DNA from: Hymenobacter cheonanensis
Lineage (GTDB): Bacteria; Bacteroidota; Bacteroidia; Cytophagales; Hymenobacteraceae
Direction: 5' to 3'
NCBI RefSeq assembly: GCF_030581075.1
Contig: NZ_JAUQSW010000005.1
Span: 291,253 to 355,252, forward strand
Length of the DNA: 64,000 nucleotides
Shown: positions 32,914 to 42,266 of the stretch, piece by piece
How the letters are laid out: each line of letters opens with the position of its first letter
How positions within the stretch are numbered: position 1 is the first letter of the stretch
Notes under the pieces: generated by a model
Databases searched by the model: none
What the model saw: the letters and a program-made list of their open reading frames with translations, nothing else
Told to the model about the DNA's origin: nothing
Position numbers and translations under genes: made by a program

Positions 32914-34473
32914 GTGAAGCACCGCGCCCGGCTTTCTTTTTTTGCTGCCGCAAGCTGGCTGCTGGTCTTCACGTTGCTGCTATTGTGGGCTAGCCCCTGC
33001 CACGCCCAAACGCCGTTGCCAGCCGCCCCGCCCGACAGCCTGCGCGAGCTAAGCCAGGAAGCCCGCCCGCCCGCGCTAGCCCCCGTAGTGGCCCCCACCG
33101 ATACCCTGGTGCGCGTGGGCACGTGCCCCGGAGCCCGGGCGCGGGTGTCGGCCATCTTATTCGCGGGCAACAACCGCACCCGCGAGCGCACGCTGCGCGC
33201 CGAGCTTGATTTTCACGAAGGGGATTCCCTTACGGTGGCCGACCTAGCTGGCCGCCTCGAAGCCAACCGCCGCCGGCTGTTCAACTTGCAGCTCTTTCAT
33301 GCAGTGCTGGCGCAGGGTAGCTGCGGCGGCACGGGGCAGCTTACGGTGCTGTTTAGCGTGCAGGAGCGCTGGTATATCCTGCCCGCGCCCATCCTGTCGC
33401 TGGCCGATGATTTCAACCGCTGGCGCACGCGTCCCGACCGCTGGCAGCGCATCGATTATGGCCTGCACCTGGTCGATAATAACTCGCGAGGCCGGGCCGA
33501 GCAGCTCACCGCCAATATTCAGCTAGGCTTTAACCGCAAGTACGAGTTGTTTTATGAGGCGCCCGGCCTGGGCCGCCGCCGCCGGGTAGGGGCGGGGTTT
33601 GGTATTTCGTATTACCAAAGCCGCAACCTCGACTACACTACCCTCAACGACCGCCTGCGCAGCCTGCCCGACGCCGAAACCGACGCTTTTCCCATTCAGC
33701 GCTTCTACGTGTCGGGCGGGCTGCGGCTGCGCCACACCGTGCAGCTAGTCTCGGCCTTCGATGTGTCGTACCACCGCGAGCAGGTCAGCGGCCTCATCTA
33801 CCAGCTCAACCCCGACTACCTGCTGGGCCACGTGCAGCGCCACTACCTGGAGGCCAGCCTCGTGACCACTAATAACCGCCGCAACACCTTTGCTTACCCG
33901 CTCACGGGGCAGTTTTTGCAGGCTAGCCTTACCCTGCGGCAATTTGTGGGCCCCGACCGCTCGCCCGCCTACGCCACGGCGCGGCTGCGCTATGCCCGCT
34001 ACCTCAGCCTGGGCCACGGCTTCTACTACGCCGGTGGGCTGGGGGGGCAGGTGCGGCTAGGGGCCGCCAGCCTGGCATATGCCGATGCGCGTAGCTTCGG
34101 CTACGACGCGCTGGTGCGCGGCTACGATTTTTACGTAGTAGAGGGCCGCGCCTACGCCCTCACCCAGCAGGGCCTGAGCCTGCGGGCCTGGGCGCCGCCC
34201 CCCTTGCACCTGCCATTTATCCACAACCCCAAAGTGGGCACGCTGCCCCTGGCCGTGTACCTCAATGCCTTTGCCGATGCGGGCGTGGCCGGCGGCAGCG
34301 TTGGGCGCTTTCAGTCGCCCACCAACCAGCTGCCCGGCCAGCTGCTGGCCTCGGTGGGGCTGGGCCTACATTTGGTAACTTACTACGACCGCGTTTTTTG
34401 CATCGAGCTTATCCGCACGCTCACTGTGTACCCGAGCACCGGGGTTTTTCTGCGCACCGCTTTTCCCATCTGA
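32914..34473 (+). CDS. Omp85-superfamily outer-membrane protein, single POTRA
   Basis: A 519-residue protein: signal peptide (MKHRARLSFFAAASWLLVFT and on to the HAQ cleavage site), a proline-rich linker, one POTRA-like domain at about 77-150 (SAILFAGNNRTRERTLRAEL, LFNLQLFHAVL) and a beta-barrel of about 350 residues ending in the aromatic-rich TGVFLRTAFPI. It is shorter than BamA, which is encoded 4 kb downstream and has five POTRA domains. The function may be in protein export or outer-membrane assembly; substrate unknown. The start is a GTG immediately after a promoter box. Confidence 0.82.
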   Translation: MKHRARLSFFAAASWLLVFTLLLLWASPCHAQTPLPAAPPDSLRELSQEARPPALAPVVAPTDTLVRVGTCPGARARVSAILFAGNNRTRERTLRAELDFHEGDSLTVADLAGRLEANRRRLFNLQLFHAVLAQGSCGGTGQLTVLFSVQERWYILPAPILSLADDFNRWRTRPDRWQRIDYGLHLVDNNSRGRAEQLTANIQLGFNRKYELFYEAPGLGRRRRVGAGFGISYYQSRNLDYTTLNDRLRSLPDAETDAFPIQRFYVSGGLRLRHTVQLVSAFDVSYHREQVSGLIYQLNPDYLLGHVQRHYLEASLVTTNNRRNTFAYPLTGQFLQASLTLRQFVGPDRSPAYATARLRYARYLSLGHGFYYAGGLGGQVRLGAASLAYADARSFGYDALVRGYDFYVVEGRAYALTQQGLSLRAWAPPPLHLPFIHNPKVGTLPLAVYLNAFADAGVAGGSVGRFQSPTNQLPGQLLASVGLGLHLVTYYDRVFCIELIRTLTVYPSTGVFLRTAFPI

Positions 34474-34498
34474 GGCGGGCGTATATTAAGTTTTTGTT

Positions 34499-35398
34499 AT
34501 GAAAATTGCGATTCTGGGCAAACCATTCGACGAAGCAGTTACGCCTTTCCTCCAAACCCTGCTCGATGAGCTGGCCACCCGCGGGGCCGAAGTACTCATC
34601 GTGGAGGCCTTTCGCGCCTACCTGGATGCCCATTTGCGGCTGCCGCCCGGCACCGGCAGCTTCCGGCGGGGCGATTCGCTGCGCGGCGTGCAGTTCGTGC
34701 TCAGCATCGGGGGCGACGGCACGCTGCTTGACACCGTTACCTACGTAGGCGCGCTCCAGATTCCCATCCTCGGCATCAATACCGGCCGGCTGGGCTTCCT
34801 GGCGCCTATCAATCCCGACTATATTCCCCAGGCCATTGATGCCTTGTTCAAGGGCCATTTCACGCTCGAAGACCGTAGCCTGCTGCGCGTCGAAACCGAC
34901 CCCGACGTATTTGGCTCGCTCAATTTTGGCCTCAATGAATTCAGCATTCTCAAGCGCGATACCTCCGCCATGATTGTGGTGCACACCTACATCAACGGAG
35001 AATATTTAAATTCGTATTGGGCTGATGGCCTAGTGGTTTCTACGCCCACGGGCTCCACAGGCTATTCTTTAAGCTGCGGCGGGCCGGTAATGCTACCCCA
35101 AACAAACAATTTTATCATCGCTCCCGTATGCCCCCACAATTTGAACGTTCGCCCACTCATTGTATCCGACCAAAGCATTATTTCGTTTGAGATAGAAGGG
35201 CGCGCCACCAGCTACCTGCTAGCCCTCGACTCGCGCTCCGTGCCCGTCGAAGCAAGCGTGCAAATGGCCGTTCGGAGAGAAAACTTCAACGCCCGGCTAG
35301 TTAAACTAAACCACGTCAATTTCTTAAGCACCTTGCGTAATAAACTCAACTGGGGCCTCGACCGCCGCAATCCGGTAACTGCGCCTCAGTTGAAATAA
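34499..35398 (+). CDS. nadK: NAD kinase
   Basis: NadK phosphorylates NAD to NADP. The 299-residue enzyme has the catalytic motif SIGGDGTLLDT (69-79, with D73) and NTGRLGFLAPI, then NEFSILKRDTS, ADGLVVSTPTGSTGYSLS and the APVCPHNL loop, in normal order and length. It is encoded 25 bp after the Omp85-like gene in the envelope block. Confidence 0.96.
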   Translation: MKIAILGKPFDEAVTPFLQTLLDELATRGAEVLIVEAFRAYLDAHLRLPPGTGSFRRGDSLRGVQFVLSIGGDGTLLDTVTYVGALQIPILGINTGRLGFLAPINPDYIPQAIDALFKGHFTLEDRSLLRVETDPDVFGSLNFGLNEFSILKRDTSAMIVVHTYINGEYLNSYWADGLVVSTPTGSTGYSLSCGGPVMLPQTNNFIIAPVCPHNLNVRPLIVSDQSIISFEIEGRATSYLLALDSRSVPVEASVQMAVRRENFNARLVKLNHVNFLSTLRNKLNWGLDRRNPVTAPQLK

Positions 35399-35452
35399 GG
35401 CTGGTTTGTCGTAAAAAAAATGACCTAAGTTTTTTTAGTTCCCTTTAACTCT

Positions 35453-35460
35453 TACTTTTG
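35453..35460 (+). promoter_or_regulatory. -7 promoter box for DUF6089-like gene
   Basis: TACTTTTG in an AT-rich gap, about 72 nt before the ATG at 35533; matches TAnnTTTG. Confidence 0.5.
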
Positions 35461-35532
35461 TACTCGCTGCGAGCCACGCCCTTACCGGTTTACGCGCGCC
35501 ATTTGCTCGATTAACTCTCTACTCTGCGCCTT

Positions 35533-36426
35533 ATGACTAAGTTCTTCACGTATTCAACGGCCATGCTTGCCGGCCTAGCCCTGCTAGGCTCTACGCAGCA
35601 CGCCGACGCTCAACAGTTCAGCAAGCGTAAGCAGTATACCTCTATCGGGGTGAGTCTGAATGCGATGAACTATTTTGGTGACCTCAACCCGCTCACCAAT
35701 TTTGCCTCGTTCCACGCTGGCGATACCCGGCCCAACATCGGCCTTAATATCACGCACCGCTTTTTCCCGCGCGTGTCGGGCCGCTTTGCTGTGGCCTACG
35801 GTCGCATCACGGCCGATGACAATACCAACGCCAACCGGGACGATGCCAACGCCCGCTACCGCTACACCCGGAACATGAACTTCCGCAACGATATCTACGA
35901 GGCCTCGGCCGTGGTTATCGTTGACCTGATTGAAAACCGCAACAACTACCTCAAGCGCCCCGACTTCGTGCCCTACGTATTTGGTGGCGTGGCTGGCTTC
36001 CACCATAGCCCCCAAGGTAAGGATGCCAGCGGCAACTACGTAGATTTGCAGCCCCTAGCCACGGAGGGTGTAAGCTATAGCAAGTTCCAGTTTGCGCTGC
36101 CTTTCGGTGCCGGCGTGCGCTATCGCATCAACCGCAACTTGGACGCCTCGTTCGAGATTGGCTTCCGGAAGACCTTCACCGGCTACCTGGACGATGTGAA
36201 CAACAATTACGCTAACTTGGCCGGCGCTACTGCCCCCGCACAATATTTCGGCGGTTACAGCGGTGGTACCTATGGCAAAGGCATCACCAACAACTCGACG
36301 GGCCTGGCCGGTGGCTTCGTTCCCGGCGAGAAGCGTGGCCAGGGCAAGAACGACTGGTACGTAGTAACCGGCTTCTCGCTCAACTATATCCTGAACCCGA
36401 AAATCAAAAACCCCAAGTTCCGCTAA
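35533..36426 (+). CDS. DUF6089-like outer-membrane beta-barrel protein
   Basis: A 297-residue protein with signal peptide (ending near TQHADAQ) and an eight-stranded barrel pattern: SIGVSLNAMNYFGDLNPL, PNIGLNITHRFFPRVSGRF, YVFGGVAGFHHSP and FALPFGAGVRYRINRNLDAS. The region is typical of DUF6089, found near uppS and bamA in Bacteroidota; function unknown. A second copy follows immediately, so this is a duplicated pair. Confidence 0.82.
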   Translation: MTKFFTYSTAMLAGLALLGSTQHADAQQFSKRKQYTSIGVSLNAMNYFGDLNPLTNFASFHAGDTRPNIGLNITHRFFPRVSGRFAVAYGRITADDNTNANRDDANARYRYTRNMNFRNDIYEASAVVIVDLIENRNNYLKRPDFVPYVFGGVAGFHHSPQGKDASGNYVDLQPLATEGVSYSKFQFALPFGAGVRYRINRNLDASFEIGFRKTFTGYLDDVNNNYANLAGATAPAQYFGGYSGGTYGKGITNNSTGLAGGFVPGEKRGQGKNDWYVVTGFSLNYILNPKIKNPKFR

Positions 36427-36468
36427 GCGCTTGCTAGTAGGCTGGGATGTTACCTTACAGTCTGCTGC

Positions 36469-37233
36469 ATGTTCGTTTTCCGGATTTCCTACGCACTCCC
36501 CGCTGGCTTACTGCTGGCGGGGAGTGCGTTTTTTGTCGCTACCCCCGCCTTGGCTCAGCACACCAGCGAACTGGGTATTGGTGTTGGGGCTACTAACTAC
36601 AAGGGCGAAGTATCGCCTCAGTTTCAGTGGCAGAATAGCCGGCCGGCCCTCACGGTTTTTTACCGCCGCGATATCTCGGCGCCCGTTACGCTCCGCGCCA
36701 GCCTGACGGCCGGCTTCCTGCGCGCCGCCGATGCCAACGTGGAAGGTGTTAACGGGAGCGTGCCGCCCCTCCAGAGCTACCGCCAGCTCAGCTTGAAAGG
36801 TGGCTTACTGGAGGCAGCCGGGGTAGTAGAGTATAATTTTCTTGATTACCACGACCGCAAGGACCACCGCCGCCTGCACCTGTCGCCCTACCTGTTTGCC
36901 GGGCTAGGGCTGTACTACGTCAACACCACGGTGAGCAGCGCTAATGCGGCCTTGCAGCTGGCGTTCGACCGTAAGGGGGCAAAGGTGGGCCTGGCCATCC
37001 CGGCGGGCGCCGGCCTCAAGCTGGCCCTCAGCGAGCATTTCAACCTGGGCCTGGAAATGGGCGTGCGCAAAACCTTCACCGACCAGCTAGACCACACCGG
37101 CGACCAAACGCCCCTGCTTGTGAACAGCCACGACCAGGATTGGTATTACTATTCGGGGGTAAGCTTGTCCTATACCTTCTACAAAATCCTGTGCCCTCCG
37201 CCGTATAAGAACAACAAACGGCTTCTGAAATAA
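36469..37233 (+). CDS. DUF6089-like outer-membrane beta-barrel protein, second copy
   Basis: A 254-residue protein with signal peptide (MFVFRISYALPAGLLLAGSA and on to ALAQ) and the same strand order as its upstream neighbour: ELGIGVGATNYKGEVSP, YLFAGLGLYYVN, AIPAGAGLKLALSEHFNLGL and GVRKTFTDQLDH. Shared motifs (GVRKTFT versus GFRKTFT) indicate common ancestry. It lies just before uppS and likely belongs to the same transcript. Confidence 0.8.
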   Translation: MFVFRISYALPAGLLLAGSAFFVATPALAQHTSELGIGVGATNYKGEVSPQFQWQNSRPALTVFYRRDISAPVTLRASLTAGFLRAADANVEGVNGSVPPLQSYRQLSLKGGLLEAAGVVEYNFLDYHDRKDHRRLHLSPYLFAGLGLYYVNTTVSSANAALQLAFDRKGAKVGLAIPAGAGLKLALSEHFNLGLEMGVRKTFTDQLDHTGDQTPLLVNSHDQDWYYYSGVSLSYTFYKILCPPPYKNNKRLLK

Positions 37234-37387
37234 GGGATTCTACGGCGCTTCGCGCTTGACGAAGGAGCTAGTAGCTAAGAAGTTAGGCTGCGTTGTAGCT
37301 ATTGCCCGCTGGGTTGGACTTAACAACGGCGGTGCCCGACTGCAACCCTTTGCGTAACTTGCGGCCTCTTATACGCAAACCGCAACG

Positions 37388-38134
37388 ATGGCCGAACGGT
37401 CCGAAATTGACCTCTCTAATATTCCTGCCCACGTGGCTGTTATCATGGATGGTAACGGGCGCTGGGCCAAGCAGCGGGGAGGCCTGCGTGTGTTTGGGCA
37501 CCAAAGTGCGATTACTTCCGTGCGCGACACCGTGGAAGAAGCCGCCGAGCTAGGGGTGCAGTACCTAACGCTCTACGCGTTTTCGACCGAAAACTGGAAC
37601 CGCCCGGCTTTCGAAGTAACTGCCCTGATGCAGCTGCTGGTGCACACCATCCGGCAGGAAACCCCCACGCTGCTGAAAAACAGCGTGCGCCTGCAAGCCA
37701 TTGGGGAGGTGCAAAACCTGCCCAAAAACTGCCAGCGCGAGCTGGCCGAAGCTATTGACCTAACCAAAGGCGGCACCCGCATGACGCTGGTGCTGGCCCT
37801 GAGCTACAGCGGCCGCTGGGACCTCACCCAGGCAGCCCAGCGGATGGCGGCCGACGTGGCTGCCGGGCGCTTGCAGCCCGCCGCAGTAAACGAAGCCACG
37901 ATTACCGGCTACCTGGCTACCGCCGGTATGCCTGACCCTGAGCTACTTATTCGCACCAGCGGCGAGCAGCGCATCAGCAATTTTCTGCTGTGGCAGCTCG
38001 CTTATACGGAACTTTATATCACCCCCGTTCTGTGGCCTGATTTCCGCCGCAGCCACTTCCGCGATGCCTTGCTAGCCTACCAGGGCCGCGAGCGGCGCTT
38101 TGGCAAAACCAGCGAACAGCTGTCGGCCTCCTGA
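37388..38134 (+). CDS. uppS: Isoprenyl transferase (undecaprenyl diphosphate synthase)
   Basis: UppS builds the lipid carrier for cell-wall and surface sugar synthesis. The 248-residue protein shows AVIMDGNGRWAKQRG with catalytic D21, the STENWNRP motif, and RTSGEQRISNFLLWQ. Length is normal. It is followed by bamA after 14 bp, which fits the conserved Bacteroidota gene order uppS-bamA-ompH. Confidence 0.97.
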   Translation: MAERSEIDLSNIPAHVAVIMDGNGRWAKQRGGLRVFGHQSAITSVRDTVEEAAELGVQYLTLYAFSTENWNRPAFEVTALMQLLVHTIRQETPTLLKNSVRLQAIGEVQNLPKNCQRELAEAIDLTKGGTRMTLVLALSYSGRWDLTQAAQRMAADVAAGRLQPAAVNEATITGYLATAGMPDPELLIRTSGEQRISNFLLWQLAYTELYITPVLWPDFRRSHFRDALLAYQGRERRFGKTSEQLSAS

Positions 38135-38148
38135 TTTTATTAACTAGA

Positions 38149-40662
38149 ATGATGCGTACCTACTTACGTAGTGGATTGTTGAGTGTACTACTGCTGGCCG
38201 GTGGGCTGGCGGCCCGGCCGGTGCATGCCCAACAGGCAGCGGCTGCCGGTGAGGAGCCGCGCAAGTACGAGCTAGGGGGCATTACGGTAAGCGGCGCCCG
38301 CTCGCTAGACCCTAATACGTTGATTAGCCTGTCGGGTTTGCGAATTGGGGATGCCATAAACGTGCCCGGCGATGAGTTGGGGAAGGCCATTCGCAAAATC
38401 TGGGCGCAGGGCCTCGTGGCCGACATCTCGGTGAGCATTGCGCGCACGGAAGGCAATAAGCTTTTTCTGGATTTCAACGTGCGCGAGCGGCCCCGCCTCT
38501 CCAAGTTCTCGTTTGAGGGCATCAGCAAAGGCCAAGCTACCGATATCGAGAAGAAAATCAAGCTCATCCGGGGCAAGGTGGTAACCGATGCGCTGCTGGC
38601 CAACACCCGCACGCAGGTGCGGAAGTTCTACACCAACAAGGGCTTCTTGGATACCAAAGTCATCATCCGGCAGGTGGCCGACTCGGCGCTCTCCAACAGC
38701 GTGGCGCTGAAGATTGACGTGGACAAGGGCCAGAAGGTGCGCATTCACGATATTGAGTTTGAAGGTAATACCGCCTTTAAGGACGGCAAGCTGGCCAAGC
38801 AGTTCAAGAAAACGAAGGCCCGCAAGCCGTATAAAATCCTGACGCCGGGCAAATTCCAGCGCTCGGAGTTTGAGGATGATAAGAAAAAGCTCGTTGACTT
38901 CTACAACGACCAGGGCTACCGCGACGCCACCATCCTTTCGGATACGATTGAGCGCGATGCTAAAGGCCTGATAGTGAAGCTGCGCGTGAACGAAGGGCAC
39001 AAGTACTTCTTCCGCAACATCACCTGGAGCGGCAACTACCTGTATGACAGCAAGACGCTATCGTCGGTGCTGGGCATTAAGCGCGGCAGCCCGTATAGCA
39101 AGGAAAGCCTCGACAAGCGCCTGCACTACAACCCCACCGGCCAGGATGTGGAGTCGCTCTACATGAACGACGGCTACCTGTTCTTCCAGCTCGACCCGGT
39201 TGAAACCAAGGTCGAAAACGACTCCATCGACATCGAGATGCGCATCTCGGAGGGGGTGCAGGCACGGGTAAAGGATATCAACATTGCGGGTAATACCAAG
39301 ACCAGCGACCACGTGCTGCGCCGCACGCTGCGCACGCTGCCCGGCGACAAGTTCAACCGGGAACTGCTCATCCGCTCGCAGCGCGAGATTGCCACGCTAG
39401 GCTACTTCGACCCCGAGAAGATTGGCATTAACCCCGTGCCCAACCAGGCCGACGGTACCGTGGACATCAATTACACGGTGGTGGAGAAGCCCTCGGACCA
39501 GATTACGCTCTCGGGCGGCTGGGGTGGCTACGCGGGCTTCATCGGCACGGTGGGCCTAGTGTTCAACAACTTCTCGCTGCGCAAGGCCAGCGACTTCCAT
39601 AACTGGACGCCTGTGCCGGCCGGCGATGGCCAGCGCGTGGCCCTGAACGTGCAGGCCAACGGCTTCCAGTACCAGGCGTACTCGTTCAGCTTTACCGAGC
39701 CGTGGCTAGGCGGGCGCAAGCCCAACTCGCTCTCGTTCAGCCTGAACCGGAGCGTGTCGCGCCTGGGTACCAACTTCGACGCTACCACGGGCAGCTTCAT
39801 CAAGGTGAATAGCGCCACCATTGGCCTGGGCCGCCAGCTGCGCGTACCGGATGACTACTTCTCGCTTAGCAATTCGCTGTCGTTCAGCCAGTACCAGCTG
39901 CAGAACTATTCCATTTTCTCGGACTTTAGCACGGGCCGCGCCAACAACATCACGCTTAACACCACGCTCTCGCGCAATAGCATCGACAACCCGACCTACA
40001 CCCGTCGGGGCTCGTCGCTCAGCCTCAGCGTGAGTTTGACGCCGCCGTACTCGGCCTTCCCCGGCTCGCACCCCAATGTGTACGAGTGGGTGGAATTTCA
40101 CAAGTGGATGTTCGATGCCTCGTGGTTTACGCCCATTGTGGGCAAGCTGGTGCTGAATACCCGCGCGCACTTCGGCTACATCGGCACGTATAGCAAGGAC
40201 CGCACGCCGGGGCCGTTCGAGCGCTTCAAGATGGGCGGCGCGGGCCTGGGCTACGGCGGCGGCGGCTCGTTCCTGGTGGGTACCGACTACATCGGTTTGC
40301 GCGGCTACGACGACCCTAACGGCGCCTATGCCATTCCGACGGCCCAAACGGGCAAGAGCGGCGGTGTAGCCTACAACAAGTACGTGGCCGAGCTTCGCTA
40401 CCCGGTGAGCCTCAACCCGGCCGCTACGGTCTACATCCTGGGCTTTGCCGAGGCTGGCAACGCGGTGGATGTGTACAGCCAGTACAACCCCTATAAGCTG
40501 TACCGCTCGGCTGGTTTCGGCGCCCGTATTTTCATGTCGGCCTTCGGTTTGCTGGGCTTCGACTACGGCCGGGCGTTCGACACGGTTATCCCGCCGGCTG
40601 GCACTACTACCGCGCAGGATTTCAATCACTTCCACTTCATTATCGGCCAGCAGATTCGCTAG
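38149..40662 (+). CDS. bamA: Outer-membrane protein assembly factor BamA
   Basis: BamA inserts beta-barrel proteins into the outer membrane. The 837-residue product has a signal peptide (MMRTYLRSGLLSVLLLAGGL, then RPVHAQ), a string of POTRA domains (about 43-460; openings such as ELGGITVSGARSLDPNTLIS, IHDIEFEGNTAFKDGKLAK and ARVKDINIAGNTKTSDHVLR) and a C-terminal barrel with the LRGYDD version of the conserved loop 6 motif. It ends in an aromatic-rich strand (FNHFHFIIGQQIR). Two OmpH/Skp chaperone genes follow, as expected. Confidence 0.95.
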   Translation: MMRTYLRSGLLSVLLLAGGLAARPVHAQQAAAAGEEPRKYELGGITVSGARSLDPNTLISLSGLRIGDAINVPGDELGKAIRKIWAQGLVADISVSIARTEGNKLFLDFNVRERPRLSKFSFEGISKGQATDIEKKIKLIRGKVVTDALLANTRTQVRKFYTNKGFLDTKVIIRQVADSALSNSVALKIDVDKGQKVRIHDIEFEGNTAFKDGKLAKQFKKTKARKPYKILTPGKFQRSEFEDDKKKLVDFYNDQGYRDATILSDTIERDAKGLIVKLRVNEGHKYFFRNITWSGNYLYDSKTLSSVLGIKRGSPYSKESLDKRLHYNPTGQDVESLYMNDGYLFFQLDPVETKVENDSIDIEMRISEGVQARVKDINIAGNTKTSDHVLRRTLRTLPGDKFNRELLIRSQREIATLGYFDPEKIGINPVPNQADGTVDINYTVVEKPSDQITLSGGWGGYAGFIGTVGLVFNNFSLRKASDFHNWTPVPAGDGQRVALNVQANGFQYQAYSFSFTEPWLGGRKPNSLSFSLNRSVSRLGTNFDATTGSFIKVNSATIGLGRQLRVPDDYFSLSNSLSFSQYQLQNYSIFSDFSTGRANNITLNTTLSRNSIDNPTYTRRGSSLSLSVSLTPPYSAFPGSHPNVYEWVEFHKWMFDASWFTPIVGKLVLNTRAHFGYIGTYSKDRTPGPFERFKMGGAGLGYGGGGSFLVGTDYIGLRGYDDPNGAYAIPTAQTGKSGGVAYNKYVAELRYPVSLNPAATVYILGFAEAGNAVDVYSQYNPYKLYRSAGFGARIFMSAFGLLGFDYGRAFDTVIPPAGTTTAQDFNHFHFIIGQQIR

Positions 40663-40803
40663 GCCAGGGGCGGGCTGAACGTTTTGGCCCGCGCTGGTGG
40701 TTTACAAACAGCCTGGCAGCTTGCTGCTTAGACTAAAAGAACTGGCCCGGTCGTTGTACCAGGCGCCGAAACTGGTTTCGAACTGCGCTCTTCTGTTTTC
40801 TGC

Positions 40804-41499
40804 ATGACTCACGTTGCTCGTTTTGCACTGGCGCTGTTGCTGCTGGTAGCCTGTGCCCCGGCCTGGGGCCAGAAATTCGGCTACATCGACACCGAGTTTA
40901 TCATGAGCAAGATGCCTGAGTATGCCCAGGCCCAAGCCGAGCTAACCAAGCTCACCGACACCTGGCAGAAGGAAATCGAGTTTCAGAAGAAAGACCTCGA
41001 CAAGCTCTACCGCACCTACCAGGCCGAGGAAGTAGTGCTGACCGAGGCCATGAAAAAGAAGCGCCAGGACGAGATTCTGAAAAAAGAACAGGATATCAAA
41101 GCCTACGAAACCAAGCAGTTTGGCTACGAAGGGCAGCTTTTTAAGAAGCGGGTGGAGCTAAATAAGCCCGCGCAGGACAAGATTTTTGACGCCGTAGAGA
41201 AGGTAGTGAAGGCCCGCAAGCTGGACTTTATGTTTGACCGCAACGGCGATCTCACCATGCTTTACGCCAACCCCACGCACGACTACACTGAATTTGTGCT
41301 GGAGGAGCTGGGGCTAGGGTCGCCCACCCGCAACCAGCCCGGCCCCAAAGGCCCCGTAAAAACGGTGAAGCCGCCTAAAACACCCACCGCCAGCACCGAC
41401 CCGGCTTTTGAGTCGGATTCGGGCACGCCCGACCCGGCTATTCCGGCTAAAACCCCGACTACCAAGGCTTCGAAAGCCGCCGCTGGCAAACAGCCCTAG
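40804..41499 (+). CDS. OmpH/Skp-family periplasmic chaperone
   Basis: A 231-residue protein with signal peptide (MTHVARFALALLLLVACAPA) and the family start KFGYIDTEFIMSKMPEY, then a long coiled coil of two antiparallel helices (about 40-135). The C-terminal 60 residues are a Pro/Thr/Lys-rich tail unusual for Skp. Skp trimers hold unfolded outer-membrane proteins on the way to BamA. The gene lies just after bamA. Confidence 0.9.
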   Translation: MTHVARFALALLLLVACAPAWGQKFGYIDTEFIMSKMPEYAQAQAELTKLTDTWQKEIEFQKKDLDKLYRTYQAEEVVLTEAMKKKRQDEILKKEQDIKAYETKQFGYEGQLFKKRVELNKPAQDKIFDAVEKVVKARKLDFMFDRNGDLTMLYANPTHDYTEFVLEELGLGSPTRNQPGPKGPVKTVKPPKTPTASTDPAFESDSGTPDPAIPAKTPTTKASKAAAGKQP

Positions 41500-41505
41500 C
41501 GTACG

Positions 41506-41513
41506 TAACTTTG
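41506..41513 (+). promoter_or_regulatory. -7 promoter box for second ompH-like gene
   Basis: TAACTTTG in the 57-bp gap between the two ompH-like genes; a perfect TAnnTTTG, so the second gene may be made from its own promoter as well as by readthrough. Confidence 0.5.
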
Positions 41514-41556
41514 CAACCGAAAACTTTTTAGACCCTTGACTTTCTTCGTAAACCGC

Positions 41557-42186
41557 GTGAAAAAACTTCACCTGACCTTCGCCGCCGTGCTGCTCGCAGC
41601 CAGCTCTTTTTTCGCTTCGAACGCCCAGGCGCAGGCTCCCCTTAAGATTGGCTTTACCAGCGTAGAATACGTGTTGAGCCAGATGCCCGAAAGCAAGCAG
41701 ATTGAGTCGGACCTGAAAACCTACGGCACCCAGCTGGAGGCCCAGCTAAAAACTAAGACTACCGAGTACCAGACCAAGCTGGACGCTTACCAGAAGGGTG
41801 GCTCCACGATGACGGCTGTAGTAAAGGCTGATACCGAGAAGGAACTGACCCGCTTGGGCCAGAGCATCCAGGAGTTTCAGCAGACGGCCCAGCAGTCGAT
41901 GCAGCAGAAGCAGCAGACCCTGCTGCGCCCCGTGCTCGACAAGATTCAGAAGAACATCGATGCCGTGGCTACCGACCAAGGCTACACTTACATCCTGAAC
42001 TCGGACTCGGGTAGCAACCCCATCTTGCTGCACGGCCCAAAAGACGGTGATGTATCGGATGCTATCCTGAAGAAAATGGGCATCACGCCCACGGCTCCGG
42101 CGCCCGCCGTACAGGCTCCTAAGCCTCCGGCTTCCATCGTACCGGCTGCCCCGGCTAGTGGCAAGACCAAGACCAAGAGCAAATAA
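41557..42186 (+). CDS. OmpH/Skp-family periplasmic chaperone, second copy
   Basis: About 209 residues from GTG 41557 (MKKLHLTFAAVLLAASSFFA), a clean signal peptide; a TTG seven codons upstream (41536) is the alternative. The core APLKIGFTSVEYVLSQMPESKQ is followed by a coiled coil rich in Gln (ELTRLGQSIQEFQQTAQQSM) and YTYILNSDSGSNPIL-like strands. The C-terminus ends in a Lys-rich segment (KTKTKSK). It is a paralogue of the gene just upstream. Confidence 0.9.
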   Translation: MKKLHLTFAAVLLAASSFFASNAQAQAPLKIGFTSVEYVLSQMPESKQIESDLKTYGTQLEAQLKTKTTEYQTKLDAYQKGGSTMTAVVKADTEKELTRLGQSIQEFQQTAQQSMQQKQQTLLRPVLDKIQKNIDAVATDQGYTYILNSDSGSNPILLHGPKDGDVSDAILKKMGITPTAPAPAVQAPKPPASIVPAAPASGKTKTKSK

Positions 42187-42204
42187 GTATCGCCTATCAT
42201 TGGC

Positions 42205-42238
42205 CAAAAAGCCGGAGCCTGTGGCTCCGGCTTTTTTC
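42205..42238. terminator. Intrinsic terminator after second ompH-like gene
   Basis: AAAGCCGGAGCC pairs with GGCTCCGGCTTT with A- and T-tracts. Confidence 0.85.
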
Positions 42239-42266
42239 GTATTGGCTACCTAGCAAACGCCTTTTT

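Noticed and set aside
39706..40635. Long open frame of 309 codons on the minus strand opposite bamA
   Set aside because: It lies fully antisense to bamA, which has clear family motifs; the reverse frame is open because of GC-rich codon usage and shows no recognisable domain.
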